This document shows positions 14,749 through 23,294 of a stretch of DNA of 64,000 nucleotides, piece after piece (the stretch's first letter is position 1; every line of letters starts with the position of its first letter). Under the pieces are notes generated by a model. That model was not told where the DNA came from. It saw only the letters and a list, made by a program, of their open reading frames with translations, and did no database searches. This DNA comes from Frateuria_A sp051900415 (GTDB lineage: Bacteria; Pseudomonadota; Gammaproteobacteria; Xanthomonadales; Rhodanobacteraceae). Both the position numbers and the translations under genes were made by a program. Location of the stretch: the NCBI RefSeq assembly GCF_051900415.1, contig NZ_JBHZGL010000002.1:124001-188000 (forward strand). Direction: 5' to 3'.

Positions 14749-17127
14749 TCAACCTCGCAACTTTGCCTTGCATGTCGTTTCCAACGCAGCCACCGCATCG
14801 CGCACGCAGCGGTCCGCGTCGTCGTCGGTAAGCGTGCGTGAAGCGTCCTGCAAAATCAAGCCCATAGCGAGACTCTTTCGGCCTATATCGACGCCCTTGC
14901 CGCTGTAACGGTCGAACAGCTTGAGCTCCTTGAGGAGGTTGCCCAGCGTGCCGCGGACGGCCTGCTCGATCTGTGACCAGCGCACCTCTTCGGGCAGCTC
15001 GACCGCGATATCCCGGCGTACCGAGGGGAAGCGGGGAACCGACCGGGCCCGCGGCAGGTGGCGGTCCAGCAGCGGCGGCAGGGCCACCTCCAGGACGTGC
15101 ACGTCCGGCCCTAGATCCAGCGCCTTGGCCAGTTGCGGATGCAGGGCGCCTAGATAGCCCACCGTCTCACCGTCGCGCGCGACACGCGCGCCGCGGCCCG
15201 GGTGCAGCCAGGCCGGCAGACCGTCGGCATGCAGCGACCAGCGCTCATGCTGACCGCCCCAGGCCAACAGGGCGTCCAGCTCTCCCTTGAGATCGAAGAA
15301 GTCGTACGGGCGCGCCGGCTCGGCCCACTGCTCGGCACGCGCGCTGCCGCAGGCAGCGATCGCCAGGCTCGGCGTTTCCATCGGCGGATCGCCGGCAGCG
15401 AAGACGCGGGCCACTTCGAACAACCGCACCCGCTCTTGCTGGCGCGCACGGTTGTGGCGCAGCGCCTCGACCAGGCCAGGCAGCAGCGAGGGCCGCATGA
15501 CGGCCAGATCCGCCGACAGCGGATTGGCCAGCGGTACCAGGTTTTCGGTGTGACCCCAGCGAGCAAGCAATTCAGCGCTGACGAAGGAAAGGTTGACCGC
15601 CTCGTAGTAGTCGCGCGCGGCGAGCTGTTCGCGCAGGGGCAGCTCACCGATGCGCGCCTCGGGCTCGGGGGCGAGCGTGAGCGCGCCGGCAGGCGTGTGC
15701 GTGGGGATGCGGTCGTAGCCGAATACGCGCGCGACCTCTTCGATCAGGTCCTCCTCGCGCTCGATGTCGAAGCGGCGGGTCGGCGCGATCACCTGCCAGC
15801 CGTCGGCGGTCGGGTGCACCGCCATGCCCAGCGCGGTGAAGATCCGCGTGACTTCCTCATCCGGCACGGTCAGGCCCAGCACGCGCGCCAGGCGGGCGCG
15901 GCGCAGCACGACCGTGGCGGGCTGCGGCAGGTCAGCCGGGTTCTCGGCGGCCAGCACCGGGCCGGCCTTGCCGCCTGCGATGGAAAGCAACAGCTCGGTG
16001 GCCCGTTCCAGCGCGCGGCGCGGCAGTTCCGGATCGACGCCTCGCTCGAACCGGTGGGAGGCGTCGGTGTGCAGGCCGAGCTTGCGCGCGCGGCCCATGA
16101 TGGCCGCAGGCGCGAAATGCGCGGATTCCAGGAAGATGGTGCCGGTGGCATCGTTGACGCGGGAATCGTGGCCGCCCATGACGCCGGCCACGGCCAGCGC
16201 CTTGCGGTCGTCGGCGATCACCACGAAGCCCTCGTCGAGCTTCGCGTCGCTGCCATCGAGCAGCTTCAGCGTTTCGCCTGGGCGCGCGTGGCGCACCACG
16301 ATGTCGCCCTCGAGCGTGTTGTCGTCGAAGGCGTGCAGCGGCTGACCCAGCTCCAGCATCACGTAGTTGGTGACGTCGACCACTGCACTGATCGGACGCA
16401 GGCCGGCGCGGCGCAACCGCTCGGCCAGCCACAGCGGCGAGCGCGCGGCCGCGTCGATGCCTTCGATGATGCGACCGAGATAGCGCGGCGCATCCTTGCC
16501 CGCTTCCAGTCGAACACCGCGGCGCGCGTCGGAGGTGACCGGCGCGGGATCCTGCACCGGCACCAACACGCGGCTACCGAACAGCGCGGCCACGTCGTGC
16601 GCCAGGCCGACGAGCCCCAGGCAATCGGGGCGGTTCGGGGTGAGCTTGAGCTCGATGCTGGCATCGGGCAGCCCCAGGAATTGCGCCAGCGGCTGGCCCA
16701 TCGGCGCATCGGCCGGCAATTCCAACAGACCGGAAGCATCGGCGTCGATACCCAGTTCCCTGGCCGAGCACAGCATGCCCGCCGATTCCACCCCGCGCAG
16801 CTTGGCCGCCTTGATCGTGATGCCGCCCGGCAGCACGGCACCGATCATCGCCAGCGGGGCCTTAAGGCCGACGCGCGCATTGGGTGCGCCACAGACGATC
16901 TGCAGTGGCTCGCCCTGCCCGGCGGCAACCTTGCAGACCTGCAGGCGATCGGCTTCGGGATGTTTTTCGGCGGCGACGATCTCGCCCACCACCACGCCGG
17001 CGAGACCCTCGCCCAGCACGGTCAGTTCTTCCACTTCAAGCCCGGCCATGGTCAGCGCATGGGCCAGCTCGGCGCGGTCGGCCTGGATCTCGACCAGCTC
17101 GCGCAGCCAGTTCTCGGAGAATTTCAT
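14749..17127 (-). CDS. pheT: Phenylalanyl-tRNA synthetase beta subunit
   Basis: 792 residues, normal for the bacterial beta chain of the alpha2beta2 enzyme. Visible domains are the N-terminal EMAP/OB tRNA-binding domain (about 40-150, VVVGEIVAAEKHPEADRLQV), the B3/B4 editing domain (about 210-380), B5 (about 400-475), and the C-terminal FDX-ACB domain (about 700-792, RSVPRFPSVRRDIAVELPEE). It begins 9 bp after the pheS stop. No frameshift or missing domain is evident. Confidence 0.97.
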   Translation of the reverse strand: MKFSENWLRELVEIQADRAELAHALTMAGLEVEELTVLGEGLAGVVVGEIVAAEKHPEADRLQVCKVAAGQGEPLQIVCGAPNARVGLKAPLAMIGAVLPGGITIKAAKLRGVESAGMLCSARELGIDADASGLLELPADAPMGQPLAQFLGLPDASIELKLTPNRPDCLGLVGLAHDVAALFGSRVLVPVQDPAPVTSDARRGVRLEAGKDAPRYLGRIIEGIDAAARSPLWLAERLRRAGLRPISAVVDVTNYVMLELGQPLHAFDDNTLEGDIVVRHARPGETLKLLDGSDAKLDEGFVVIADDRKALAVAGVMGGHDSRVNDATGTIFLESAHFAPAAIMGRARKLGLHTDASHRFERGVDPELPRRALERATELLLSIAGGKAGPVLAAENPADLPQPATVVLRRARLARVLGLTVPDEEVTRIFTALGMAVHPTADGWQVIAPTRRFDIEREEDLIEEVARVFGYDRIPTHTPAGALTLAPEPEARIGELPLREQLAARDYYEAVNLSFVSAELLARWGHTENLVPLANPLSADLAVMRPSLLPGLVEALRHNRARQQERVRLFEVARVFAAGDPPMETPSLAIAACGSARAEQWAEPARPYDFFDLKGELDALLAWGGQHERWSLHADGLPAWLHPGRGARVARDGETVGYLGALHPQLAKALDLGPDVHVLEVALPPLLDRHLPRARSVPRFPSVRRDIAVELPEEVRWSQIEQAVRGTLGNLLKELKLFDRYSGKGVDIGRKSLAMGLILQDASRTLTDDDADRCVRDAVAALETTCKAKLRG

Positions 17128-17136
17128 CGGTTTTCC

Positions 17137-18132
17137 TTACGCGAACTGCTTGAGGAAGCGCAGGTCGTTCTCGAAGAACGCGCGCAGGTCGGAGACGCCG
17201 TAGCGCAGCATGGCAAAGCGCTCGACGCCGAGGCCGAAGGCGAAGCCGGTGTAGCGCTCCGGATCGATGCCGCAGTTCTTCAACACGTTCGGGTGGACCA
17301 TGCCGCAGCCGAGCACCTCCAGCCAGCGGCTCTGGCCGTCTTCCGTTTCCCAGCGGATATCCACCTCGGCCGAGGGTTCGGTGAAGGGGAAATAGCTGGG
17401 GCGGAAGCGCATCTCGAAGTCGCGCTCGAAGAACGCGCGCACGAACTCGGCCAGCGTGCCCTTCAGGTCGGCGAAGCTGGAGGTCTCGTCGACCAGCAGG
17501 CCCTCGATCTGGTGGAACATCGGCGAGTGCGTCTGGTCCGAATCGCTGCGATAGACCTTGCCCGGCGCGATGATGCGGATCGGCGGCTGGCGGCCGGCCA
17601 TCGAGCGGATCTGCACCGGCGAGGTATGCGTGCGCAGCAGCCGCCCGTCGCCGAAGTAGAAGGTGTCGTGCATGGCGCGCGCCGGATGATGCGGCGGGAA
17701 ATTCAGCGCCTCGAAGTTGTGCCAGTCGTCCTCGATCTCCGGGCCTTCGGCGCGCTGGTAGCCGAGGCGGGCGAAGATCGCGGCGATGCGCTCGAGCGCG
17801 CGGGTGATCGGGTGGATGCCGCCACGCTCACCGTCGCGGCCCGGCAGGGTGATGTCGAGCTTTTCGGAGGCCAGGCGGCGGTCGAGTTCGGCCTGCTCCA
17901 ACGACTGCTTGCGGGAGGCGAGCGCGTCGGCGAGGCGTTCCTTGAGGCGGTTGACCTCGGCGCCACGGGCCTTGCGCTCATCAGGGGCGAGGGCGCCCAG
18001 CGATTTGAGCGCGGCAGTGACGATGCCGCTCTTGCCGAGCAGGCCCACGCGCAAGGCTTCCAGCGCGTCGAGCGAGGCGGCAGCTTCGATATCGGCCAGG
18101 GCCTGGGTTGCGCGACTATCCAGATCGTCCAT
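17137..18132 (-). CDS. pheS: Phenylalanyl-tRNA synthetase alpha subunit
   Basis: 331 residues, a class II synthetase catalytic subunit. The N-terminal coiled-coil arm (about 1-90) is followed by the catalytic core with motif 2 around HTSPVQIRSM and motif 3 GFAFGLGVERFAMLRYGVSD near the C-terminus. The gap from rplT is 292 bp and contains the rplT terminator and two palindromes, so pheST may have its own promoter; no Phe-rich leader peptide like E. coli pheM was found. Confidence 0.97.
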   Translation of the reverse strand: MDDLDSRATQALADIEAAASLDALEALRVGLLGKSGIVTAALKSLGALAPDERKARGAEVNRLKERLADALASRKQSLEQAELDRRLASEKLDITLPGRDGERGGIHPITRALERIAAIFARLGYQRAEGPEIEDDWHNFEALNFPPHHPARAMHDTFYFGDGRLLRTHTSPVQIRSMAGRQPPIRIIAPGKVYRSDSDQTHSPMFHQIEGLLVDETSSFADLKGTLAEFVRAFFERDFEMRFRPSYFPFTEPSAEVDIRWETEDGQSRWLEVLGCGMVHPNVLKNCGIDPERYTGFAFGLGVERFAMLRYGVSDLRAFFENDLRFLKQFA

Positions 18133-18160
18133 CGGTGCGGTTTCCGCTGTTCGCTCTTAG

Positions 18161-18307
18161 CTCCCTCTCCCCTCCGGGGAGAGGGTTGGGGTGAGGGGCG
18201 CTCTTGCGTTGTTGCCGCATCGGAGCGGCTTCGATGATGTCCAAGGCAAGCCTTGGCCCCTCACCTCAATCCTCTCCCCCGTCCTCGATCAGAGATGGGG
18301 GAGAGGA
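18161..18307. repeat. Pair of inverted CCCTCTCCCC/GGGGAGAGGG palindromes upstream of pheS
   Basis: 18161-18198 contains CTCCCTCTCCCCTCCGGGGA followed by GAGGGTTGGGGTGAGGGG. 18257-18307 contains CCCCTCACCTCAATCCTCTC and a closing GGGGGAGAGGA, roughly its reverse complement. The same motif family recurs near 62438. They lie between the rplT terminator and pheS. Confidence 0.7.
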
Positions 18308-18356
18308 AGCGAACGCAAAAGAGCAGGTTATTAAATTAAAACGGGCACGTTATTCA

Positions 18357-18392
18357 AATAAAAACGGGGAGAAGGCGTCAGCCTTCTCCCCG
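18357..18392 (-). terminator. Rho-independent terminator downstream of rplT
   Basis: On the minus strand the 12-bp perfect stem CGGGGAGAAGGC / GCCTTCTCCCCG with a TGAC loop is followed by TTTTTATTT, about 30 bp past the rplT stop. It should separate rpmI-rplT from pheST. Confidence 0.93.
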
Positions 18393-18424
18393 CTTGATTT
18401 ACAGCATACCGTCGGTGACGACGA

Positions 18425-18784
18425 TCAAGCGGCCAGGCTGGCCTTCGCCTTTTCCGCGATGGCGCCAAACGCCTTGATGTCGTGCACGGCGATGTCCGCC
18501 AGCACTTTGCGGTCGATCGTGATGCCGGCTTTGGACAGGCCATTGATCAGGCGGCTGTAGGACAGGCCGAACTGACGGGCCGCGGCGTTGATACGCACGA
18601 TCCACAGCGCGCGGAACTGGCGCTTGCGCTGCTTGCGACCGATGTAGGCGTACTGGCCGGCCTTGATGACGGCCTGGTTTGCTACGCGGAAGACCTTGCG
18701 ACGGGCGTTGTAGTAGCCCTTCGCGCGGCCAATGATCTTCTTGTGACGACGACGGGCGGTAACGCCACGCTTTACACGAGCCAT
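18425..18784 (-). CDS. rplT: Ribosomal protein L20
   Basis: 119 residues, a basic 50S assembly protein. The N-terminal extension MARVKRGVTARRRHKKIIGR and the C-terminal globular part (RQFGLSYSRLINGLSKAGI) are canonical. It starts 12 bp after the rpmI stop. In other bacteria L20 represses its own operon by binding the leader; a leader of about 115 nt is available upstream of rpmI. Confidence 0.98.
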   Translation of the reverse strand: MARVKRGVTARRRHKKIIGRAKGYYNARRKVFRVANQAVIKAGQYAYIGRKQRKRQFRALWIVRINAAARQFGLSYSRLINGLSKAGITIDRKVLADIAVHDIKAFGAIAEKAKASLAA

Positions 18785-18796
18785 GGTGTTCTCCCC

Positions 18797-18994
18797 TTAG
18801 ACGTACGGCAACATGCGAGCCACACCCTTGGTGTCGCACGCCTTGACGTGGTTGGTCGCGCGCAGGTTGCGCTTACGCTTGGTCGACTTCTTGGTCAGGA
18901 TGTGCGACTTGAAGGCGTGACCGGCCTTGAACTTGCCCGAGGCGGTCTTGCGAAAACGCTTCGCGGCCGCCCGGTTGGTCTTGATCTTGGGCAT
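18797..18994 (-). CDS. rpmI: Ribosomal protein L35
   Basis: 65 residues, canonical L35 (MPKIKTNRAAAKRFRKTASG, then HILTKKSTKRKRNLR). In most relatives it follows thrS and infC; here the next gene upstream is HMG-CoA lyase on the other strand, so rpmI is the first gene of the transcript. A perfect TATAAT lies about 125 bp upstream. Confidence 0.98.
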   Translation of the reverse strand: MPKIKTNRAAAKRFRKTASGKFKAGHAFKSHILTKKSTKRKRNLRATNHVKACDTKGVARMLPYV

Positions 18995-19117
18995 GGGAAT
19001 GCTCCATGAGTGGGCTTGGTTGCCCGGTTTCTGACTGATTCGGCGGTGGCCCTCGGGACCACGCTTTCCGTCCTGCCGACATCGGTTCACGACCCGTCCA
19101 TGTGGGTCGAACCGGCG

Positions 19118-19146
19118 ATTATACGGAGGAGTCCGGAGCAAAGCCA
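19118..19146 (-). promoter_or_regulatory. Probable promoter of rpmI-rplT with a long leader
   Basis: A consensus -10 TATAAT occupies 19118-19123 on the minus strand. The -35 region at the usual spacing is weak (TGGCTT). The predicted transcript has a leader of about 115 nt starting with a hairpin GACCC-N8-GGGTC, a possible site for ribosomal-protein feedback. Confidence 0.6.
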
Positions 19147-19219
19147 GCCTGCCGGGCGGCCTGCCCTTGCCGGGGGGCCGACCGGCTAAAGTGGGCGCTT
19201 CCCCGCACCTGGAGCCGCC

Positions 19220-20122
19220 ATGACTGCCCCAGCCGATACCGTCCGCATCGTCGAAGTCGGCGCCCGAGATGGCCTGCAGAACGAAAAGACCCTGCTGCCG
19301 GCCGAGGTGAAGATCGCGCTGATCGACCGGCTGTCCTCCACCGGCCTGGCTACGATCGAGGCGACCAGCTTCGTCAGTCCCAAATGGGTGCCGCAGCTGG
19401 CCGACGCGGCGGAGGTGTTCACCGGCATCCGCAAGGTGCCCGGCGTGCGCTATCCGGTGCTGGTGCCCAACCTGCAGGGCTACGAGCGGGCGCGCGCCGT
19501 CGGCGTGCAGGAGATTGCCGTGTTCACCGCGGCCAGCGAGGCGTTCAACCGCAAGAACGTCAACGCCTCGATCGACGAGTCGATCGAACGCTTCATCCCG
19601 GTGATCGAGCGCGCCAGGGCGGATGGCGTGGCGGTGCGCGGCTACGTGTCCACCGTGCTCGGCTGCCCCTACCAGGGCGAGGTGCCGGTCGCCGAGGTGG
19701 TACGTGTGGCCGAAAGGCTGCATGCATTGGGCTGCTACGAGGTTTCGCTGGGCGACACCATTGGCGTGGGCACGCCGGCCAGGGCGCGCGCGATGTTGCA
19801 CGCGGTGGCGCAGGCCGTGCCGATGCAGGCGCTGGCGGTGCATTTCCACGACACCTACGGCCAGGCGCTGGCCAACATCCTGGCCTGCCTGGAGGAAGGC
19901 GTGCGCGTGGTCGACAGCGCGGTCTCCGGCACCGGCGGCTGTCCCTACGCCAAGGGCGCGACCGGCAACGTGGCGAGCGAGGACGTGGTCTACATGCTCG
20001 AGGGCATGGGCCTGGATACCGGCGTCGACCTGGATCTGCTGATCGCCACCGGGGCCTGGCTCTCGGCCCAGTTAAACAAGGACACCGCCAGTCGCGTCAC
20101 CCGCGCACGCACGGCCGCCTGA
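19220..20122 (+). CDS. Hydroxymethylglutaryl-CoA lyase
   Basis: 300 residues. It splits HMG-CoA into acetoacetate and acetyl-CoA, the last step of leucine breakdown. The TIM-barrel start VEVGARDGLQNEK is at about 11-23, the metal ligands are HFH (208-210), and the signature SGTGGCPYAKGATGNVASED carries catalytic Cys241. The ATG follows GGAGCCGCC. In many proteobacteria it sits in a liu operon; here it stands alone with two acetyltransferases downstream. Confidence 0.95.
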   Translation: MTAPADTVRIVEVGARDGLQNEKTLLPAEVKIALIDRLSSTGLATIEATSFVSPKWVPQLADAAEVFTGIRKVPGVRYPVLVPNLQGYERARAVGVQEIAVFTAASEAFNRKNVNASIDESIERFIPVIERARADGVAVRGYVSTVLGCPYQGEVPVAEVVRVAERLHALGCYEVSLGDTIGVGTPARARAMLHAVAQAVPMQALAVHFHDTYGQALANILACLEEGVRVVDSAVSGTGGCPYAKGATGNVASEDVVYMLEGMGLDTGVDLDLLIATGAWLSAQLNKDTASRVTRARTAA

Positions 20123-20146
20123 AACCACAGCAAAAAGCCCTGACCG

Positions 20147-20635
20147 ATGACCGCCAACTTTCTCATCCGCCCGATCGAGCCCCGCGACGATGCCGCCGTG
20201 GCCGCGATCATCCGCACGGTGATGCCTGAATTCGGCGCCGACGGCCCCGGCTTCGCCATCCACGATCCGGAAGTCACCCACATGGCCGAAGCCTATGCGC
20301 GCGCCGGCTGCGCCTATTTCGTGGTCGAGCGCGAGGGCGTGGTCATCGGCGGCGCCGGCGTGGCGCCGCTTGAGGGCGGCGAGCCGGACGTGTGCGAGCT
20401 GCGCAAGATGTATTTCCTGCCGCAAGCGCGCGGCATCGGCGCCGGCGCCGCGATGATGCAGCGCTGCCTGGATACGGCGCGCGCGCTGGGCTATCGCCGC
20501 TGCTACCTGGAAACCCTCACCGGCATGGACGCCGCCCAGGCGCTCTACCGGCGCAGCGGTTTCGCGCCGATCTGCGCGGCGATGGGCGGCACCGGCCACC
20601 ACGGTTGCGACCGCTATTACCTGCGCGAGCTCTAA
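20147..20635 (+). CDS. GNAT-family N-acetyltransferase
   Basis: 162 residues. The GNAT acetyl-CoA-binding motif A is LRKMYFLPQARGIGAGAAMM at about 86-105 (Q/R-x-x-G-x-G/A as ARGIGAG), followed by ALGYRRCYLETL and ALYRRSGFAPI. It starts 24 bp after the HMG-CoA lyase stop and may be cotranscribed. The substrate is unknown. Confidence 0.9.
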   Translation: MTANFLIRPIEPRDDAAVAAIIRTVMPEFGADGPGFAIHDPEVTHMAEAYARAGCAYFVVEREGVVIGGAGVAPLEGGEPDVCELRKMYFLPQARGIGAGAAMMQRCLDTARALGYRRCYLETLTGMDAAQALYRRSGFAPICAAMGGTGHHGCDRYYLREL

Positions 20636-20639
20636 AGCC

Positions 20640-21218
20640 GTGATCCGCATCGCCCGCCCCGACGACGCCGAGGCCATCCACGCCATCTACGCGCCGTCGG
20701 TCAGCGACGGCGTGGCCACCTTTGAAACCGCCCTGCCCGGCGTCCCGGCGATGCGCGAGCGCATCCTGGCGCGGCTGGCGCACTACCCGTGGCTTGTCTG
20801 GGAAAGCGAAGGCGAGGTGCTCGCCTATGCCTATGCCAGCCGCTTCCGCGAGCGCGCCGCCTACGACTGGATCGGCGAAACCTCGATCTACGTGCGCGAG
20901 GATGCCCGGCGCCAGGGCGTCGCCCGCCACCTGTATGGCGTGCTGCTCGAGGCGATGCGCCTGCAGGGCATCAACCAGGCGGTCGGCGTGATCACCCTGC
21001 CCGGCGACGCCAGCGTGCGGATGCACGAGGCGATGGGTTTCACACCGGCGGGCGTGTGGCGGCAGAGCGGCTACAAACTCGGCCGCTGGTGGGACGTGGG
21101 CGTGTGGCAGAAGACCCTGCAGGTGCCGGCCGAGCCGCCGACGCCGGTGGTGCCGTTTGCGGTACTGCGTGACTCGGCCAGGCTGCAGTGCCTGCTGGCG
21201 GACACCCATCCCTTGTAG
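20640..21218 (+). CDS. GNAT acetyltransferase, phosphinothricin/methionine-sulfoximine type
   Basis: 192 residues with a GTG start 4 bp after the previous stop, so coupled. The N-terminus IRIARPDDAEAIHAIYAPSV, the middle WLVWESEGEVLAYAYASRFR and REDARRQGVARHLYGVLLEA (motif A) match the Pat/MddA group, which acetylates glutamine-like analogues such as phosphinothricin or methionine sulfoximine. The natural substrate here is not known. The C-terminal tail of about 25 residues after WQKTLQVP is longer than usual, and the stop lies inside a family B palindrome. Confidence 0.88.
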   Translation: MIRIARPDDAEAIHAIYAPSVSDGVATFETALPGVPAMRERILARLAHYPWLVWESEGEVLAYAYASRFRERAAYDWIGETSIYVREDARRQGVARHLYGVLLEAMRLQGINQAVGVITLPGDASVRMHEAMGFTPAGVWRQSGYKLGRWWDVGVWQKTLQVPAEPPTPVVPFAVLRDSARLQCLLADTHPL

Positions 21219-21286
21219 GAGCCCGCGTGCGGGCGAGCTCTTTGGCTGGGCCGAACAAAGAGCATCGCCCGCACGCGGGCTCCTAC
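21215..21286. repeat. GTAG-type palindromic repeat, family B copy 2
   Basis: The arms GTAGGAGCCCGCGTGCGGGC and GCCCGCACGCGGGCTCCTAC lie in the gap between converging genes, and the element provides the stop codon of the acetyltransferase. Confidence 0.9.
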
Positions 21287-21302
21287 GAAAGGTGTGGCGG
21301 GG

Positions 21303-22097
21303 TTAGACGGCTACCGGCGCCTTGATGGCCGGGTGGGGCGCGTAGCCTTCCAGCACGATGTCCTCGAAACGGAAGTCTTCCAGCGCCCGCACTTGCGGAT
21401 CCAGCACCACACGCGGCAACGTCTTCGGCTCGCGACCGAGCTGCAGCCGCGCCTGCTCGACGTGGTTGCTGTACAGGTGCGCATCGCCCAGCGTGTGCAC
21501 GAAGTCGCCCACGTCCAGCCCGCACACGTGCGCCACCATGTGGGTGAGCAATGCGTAGCTGGCGATGTTGAAGGGCACGCCCAGGAAGATGTCGCCCGAA
21601 CGCTGGTAGAGCTGGCAGGAAAGTTTCCCGTCGGCCACGTAGAACTGGAACAGCGTGTGGCAGGGCATCAAGGCCATCTTCGGCAGCTCGCCGACGTTCC
21701 ATGCGCTGACGATCAACCGCCGCGAATCGGGGTTGCGGCGGATTTCGTCCACCACCCAGCGGATCTGGTCCACGGCGTGGCCGTCGGCGGTCGGCCAGGC
21801 GCGCCACTGCCTGCCATAGACTGGGCCGAGGTTGCCTTCCTCGTCGGCCCATTCGTCCCAGATGCTGACGCCATGTTCCTTGAGGTAGGCGATGTTGGTG
21901 TCGCCGCGCAGGAACCAGATCAGCTCGTGCACCACGGATTTCCAGTGCACCTTCTTGGTGGTGACCAGCGGAAAGCCTTGCTTCAGATCGAACCGCATCT
22001 GCCAGCCGAACACGCTTTTCGTGCCCGTGCCGGTGCGATCGGTCTTGTCCGTGCCGTGGTGGAGGACGTGGTCGAGGAGGTCGAGGTAGGCGCGCAT
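21303..22097 (-). CDS. thyA: Thymidylate synthase
   Basis: 264 residues, identical in length to E. coli ThyA. It makes dTMP from dUMP and methylene-THF. Catalytic Cys146 lies in MALMPCHTLFQFYV; other landmarks are RTGTGTKSVFG, ELIWFLRGDTNI, the dUMP-binding QRSGDIFLGVPFNIASY, and the C-terminal KAPVAV. The ATG at 22097 was chosen over an upstream in-frame start because it gives the family N-terminus. No dihydrofolate reductase gene is within the window. Confidence 0.97.
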   Translation of the reverse strand: MRAYLDLLDHVLHHGTDKTDRTGTGTKSVFGWQMRFDLKQGFPLVTTKKVHWKSVVHELIWFLRGDTNIAYLKEHGVSIWDEWADEEGNLGPVYGRQWRAWPTADGHAVDQIRWVVDEIRRNPDSRRLIVSAWNVGELPKMALMPCHTLFQFYVADGKLSCQLYQRSGDIFLGVPFNIASYALLTHMVAHVCGLDVGDFVHTLGDAHLYSNHVEQARLQLGREPKTLPRVVLDPQVRALEDFRFEDIVLEGYAPHPAIKAPVAV

Positions 22098-22200
22098 GGG
22101 GAAAGGATAGCGTGCCCAACCCATCACCATGACAACGGTCACTCCCCCGGCGCCTGCCCGCCGGCCTAGACTCGTGTCCTTCCACCAAGGGACGGCCAAC

Positions 22201-23208
22201 ATGACGCAGTGGTACTTCAGCTACGGCAACAACGAACGCATCGGTCCGCTGGACGACGAGGCCGCCCGCGCGCAGGCGCGCAACCGTCCCGACGGCTACT
22301 GCTGGAAGGAAGGCTTCGGCGAGTGGAGGCCGATTCACAGCGTGTTCCAGCCCGCCACCGACATGGCGGTCGCCCCGCCGCCGGTGCCGGCCGGCCGCTA
22401 CGGCACCTCCGACGAGGTCGATTACCGCATCGTCGGCAGCGACATGCAGTTCGTGGAGGTCGAGCTCGATCCGGGCGAGAGCGCGATCGCCGAGGCCGGT
22501 TCGCTGATGTACAAGGAATCGGCGGTGCAGATGGACACCGTGTTCGGCGATGGTTCCAGCTCTGCCCAAGGCGGCGGCCTGATGGGCAAGCTGATGTCGG
22601 CCGGCAAGCGCGTGATCACCGGCGAGAGCCTGTTCACCACCGTCTTCACCCACACCGGCAGCGGCAAGGCCAAGGTCGCCTTCGCCGCGCCCTACCCCGG
22701 CACCGTCATGGCGATGAAGCTTTCCGAACACGGCGGCCGGCTGATCTGCCAGAAGGATTCGTTCCTGGCCGGCGCGCGCGGCGTGCAGCTGGGCATCTAC
22801 TTCCAGCGCAAGATCCTCACCGGCCTGTTCGGCGGCGAGGGCTTCATCATGCAGAAGCTCGAAGGCGACGGCTGGGTGTTCGTGCACGCCGGCGGCACCG
22901 TGGTCGAGCGCGAGTTGAAGCCCGGCGAGCGGCTGGACGTCGACACCGGCTGCGTGGTCGCTTTCCACGACACGGTCAGCATGGACGTGCGTCCGGTCGG
23001 CGGCATCAAGAGCATGTTGTTCGGTGGCGAGGGCGTGTTCCTGGCCACGCTCACCGGTCCGGGCAAGGTGTGGCTGCAGTCGCTGCCGTTCTCGCGCATG
23101 GCCGGCCGCATGCTGGCGGCCGCGCCGCAGGGCGGCGGCCAGCGCCGTGGTGAAGGCTCGATCCTCGGTGGTCTGGGCGACCTGATCGGCGGCGACAACA
23201 ACTTCTAG
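22201..23208 (+). CDS. AIM24/TIGR00266-family protein with N-terminal GYF_2 domain
   Basis: 335 residues. Residues about 1-50 (MTQWYFSYGNNERIGPLDDE, then CWKEGFGEWRPI) form a GYF_2-like domain; about 70-315 form the AIM24 beta-rich domain (DMQFVEVELDPGESAIAEAG, GVFLATLTGPGKVWLQSLP). The tail is Gly/Gln/Arg-rich. No signal peptide or membrane segment is visible. The molecular role of the family in bacteria is unclear. The ATG at 22201 follows AAGGGACGG. The gene ends at a family C palindrome. Confidence 0.85.
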   Translation: MTQWYFSYGNNERIGPLDDEAARAQARNRPDGYCWKEGFGEWRPIHSVFQPATDMAVAPPPVPAGRYGTSDEVDYRIVGSDMQFVEVELDPGESAIAEAGSLMYKESAVQMDTVFGDGSSSAQGGGLMGKLMSAGKRVITGESLFTTVFTHTGSGKAKVAFAAPYPGTVMAMKLSEHGGRLICQKDSFLAGARGVQLGIYFQRKILTGLFGGEGFIMQKLEGDGWVFVHAGGTVVERELKPGERLDVDTGCVVAFHDTVSMDVRPVGGIKSMLFGGEGVFLATLTGPGKVWLQSLPFSRMAGRMLAAAPQGGGQRRGEGSILGGLGDLIGGDNNF

Positions 23209-23214
23209 CGCCCC

Positions 23215-23275
23215 TGTAGGAGCGCACCTGTGCGCGACCGCGGACCTCCCGGTCGCGCACAGGTGCGCTCCTACA
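23215..23275. repeat. GTAG-type palindromic repeat, family C copy 1
   Basis: The arms TGTAGGAGCGCACCTGTGCG and CGCACAGGTGCGCTCCTACA form a nearly perfect palindrome of about 61 bp between converging genes. Confidence 0.92.
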
Positions 23276-23294
23276 ACGGTTCCGGCCGAACGCT

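Noticed and set aside
15202..18237. A plus-strand open frame of about 1000 codons opposite pheT-pheS
   Set aside because: It runs antisense across two unmistakable synthetase genes and has His/Gln/Arg-rich, non-protein-like composition. It is a shadow of codon bias in GC-rich DNA.
18133..18424. pheM-type leader peptide and attenuator for pheST
   Set aside because: No short frame rich in Phe codons was found. The strong hairpin at 18365-18392 lies right after rplT and is better explained as its terminator.
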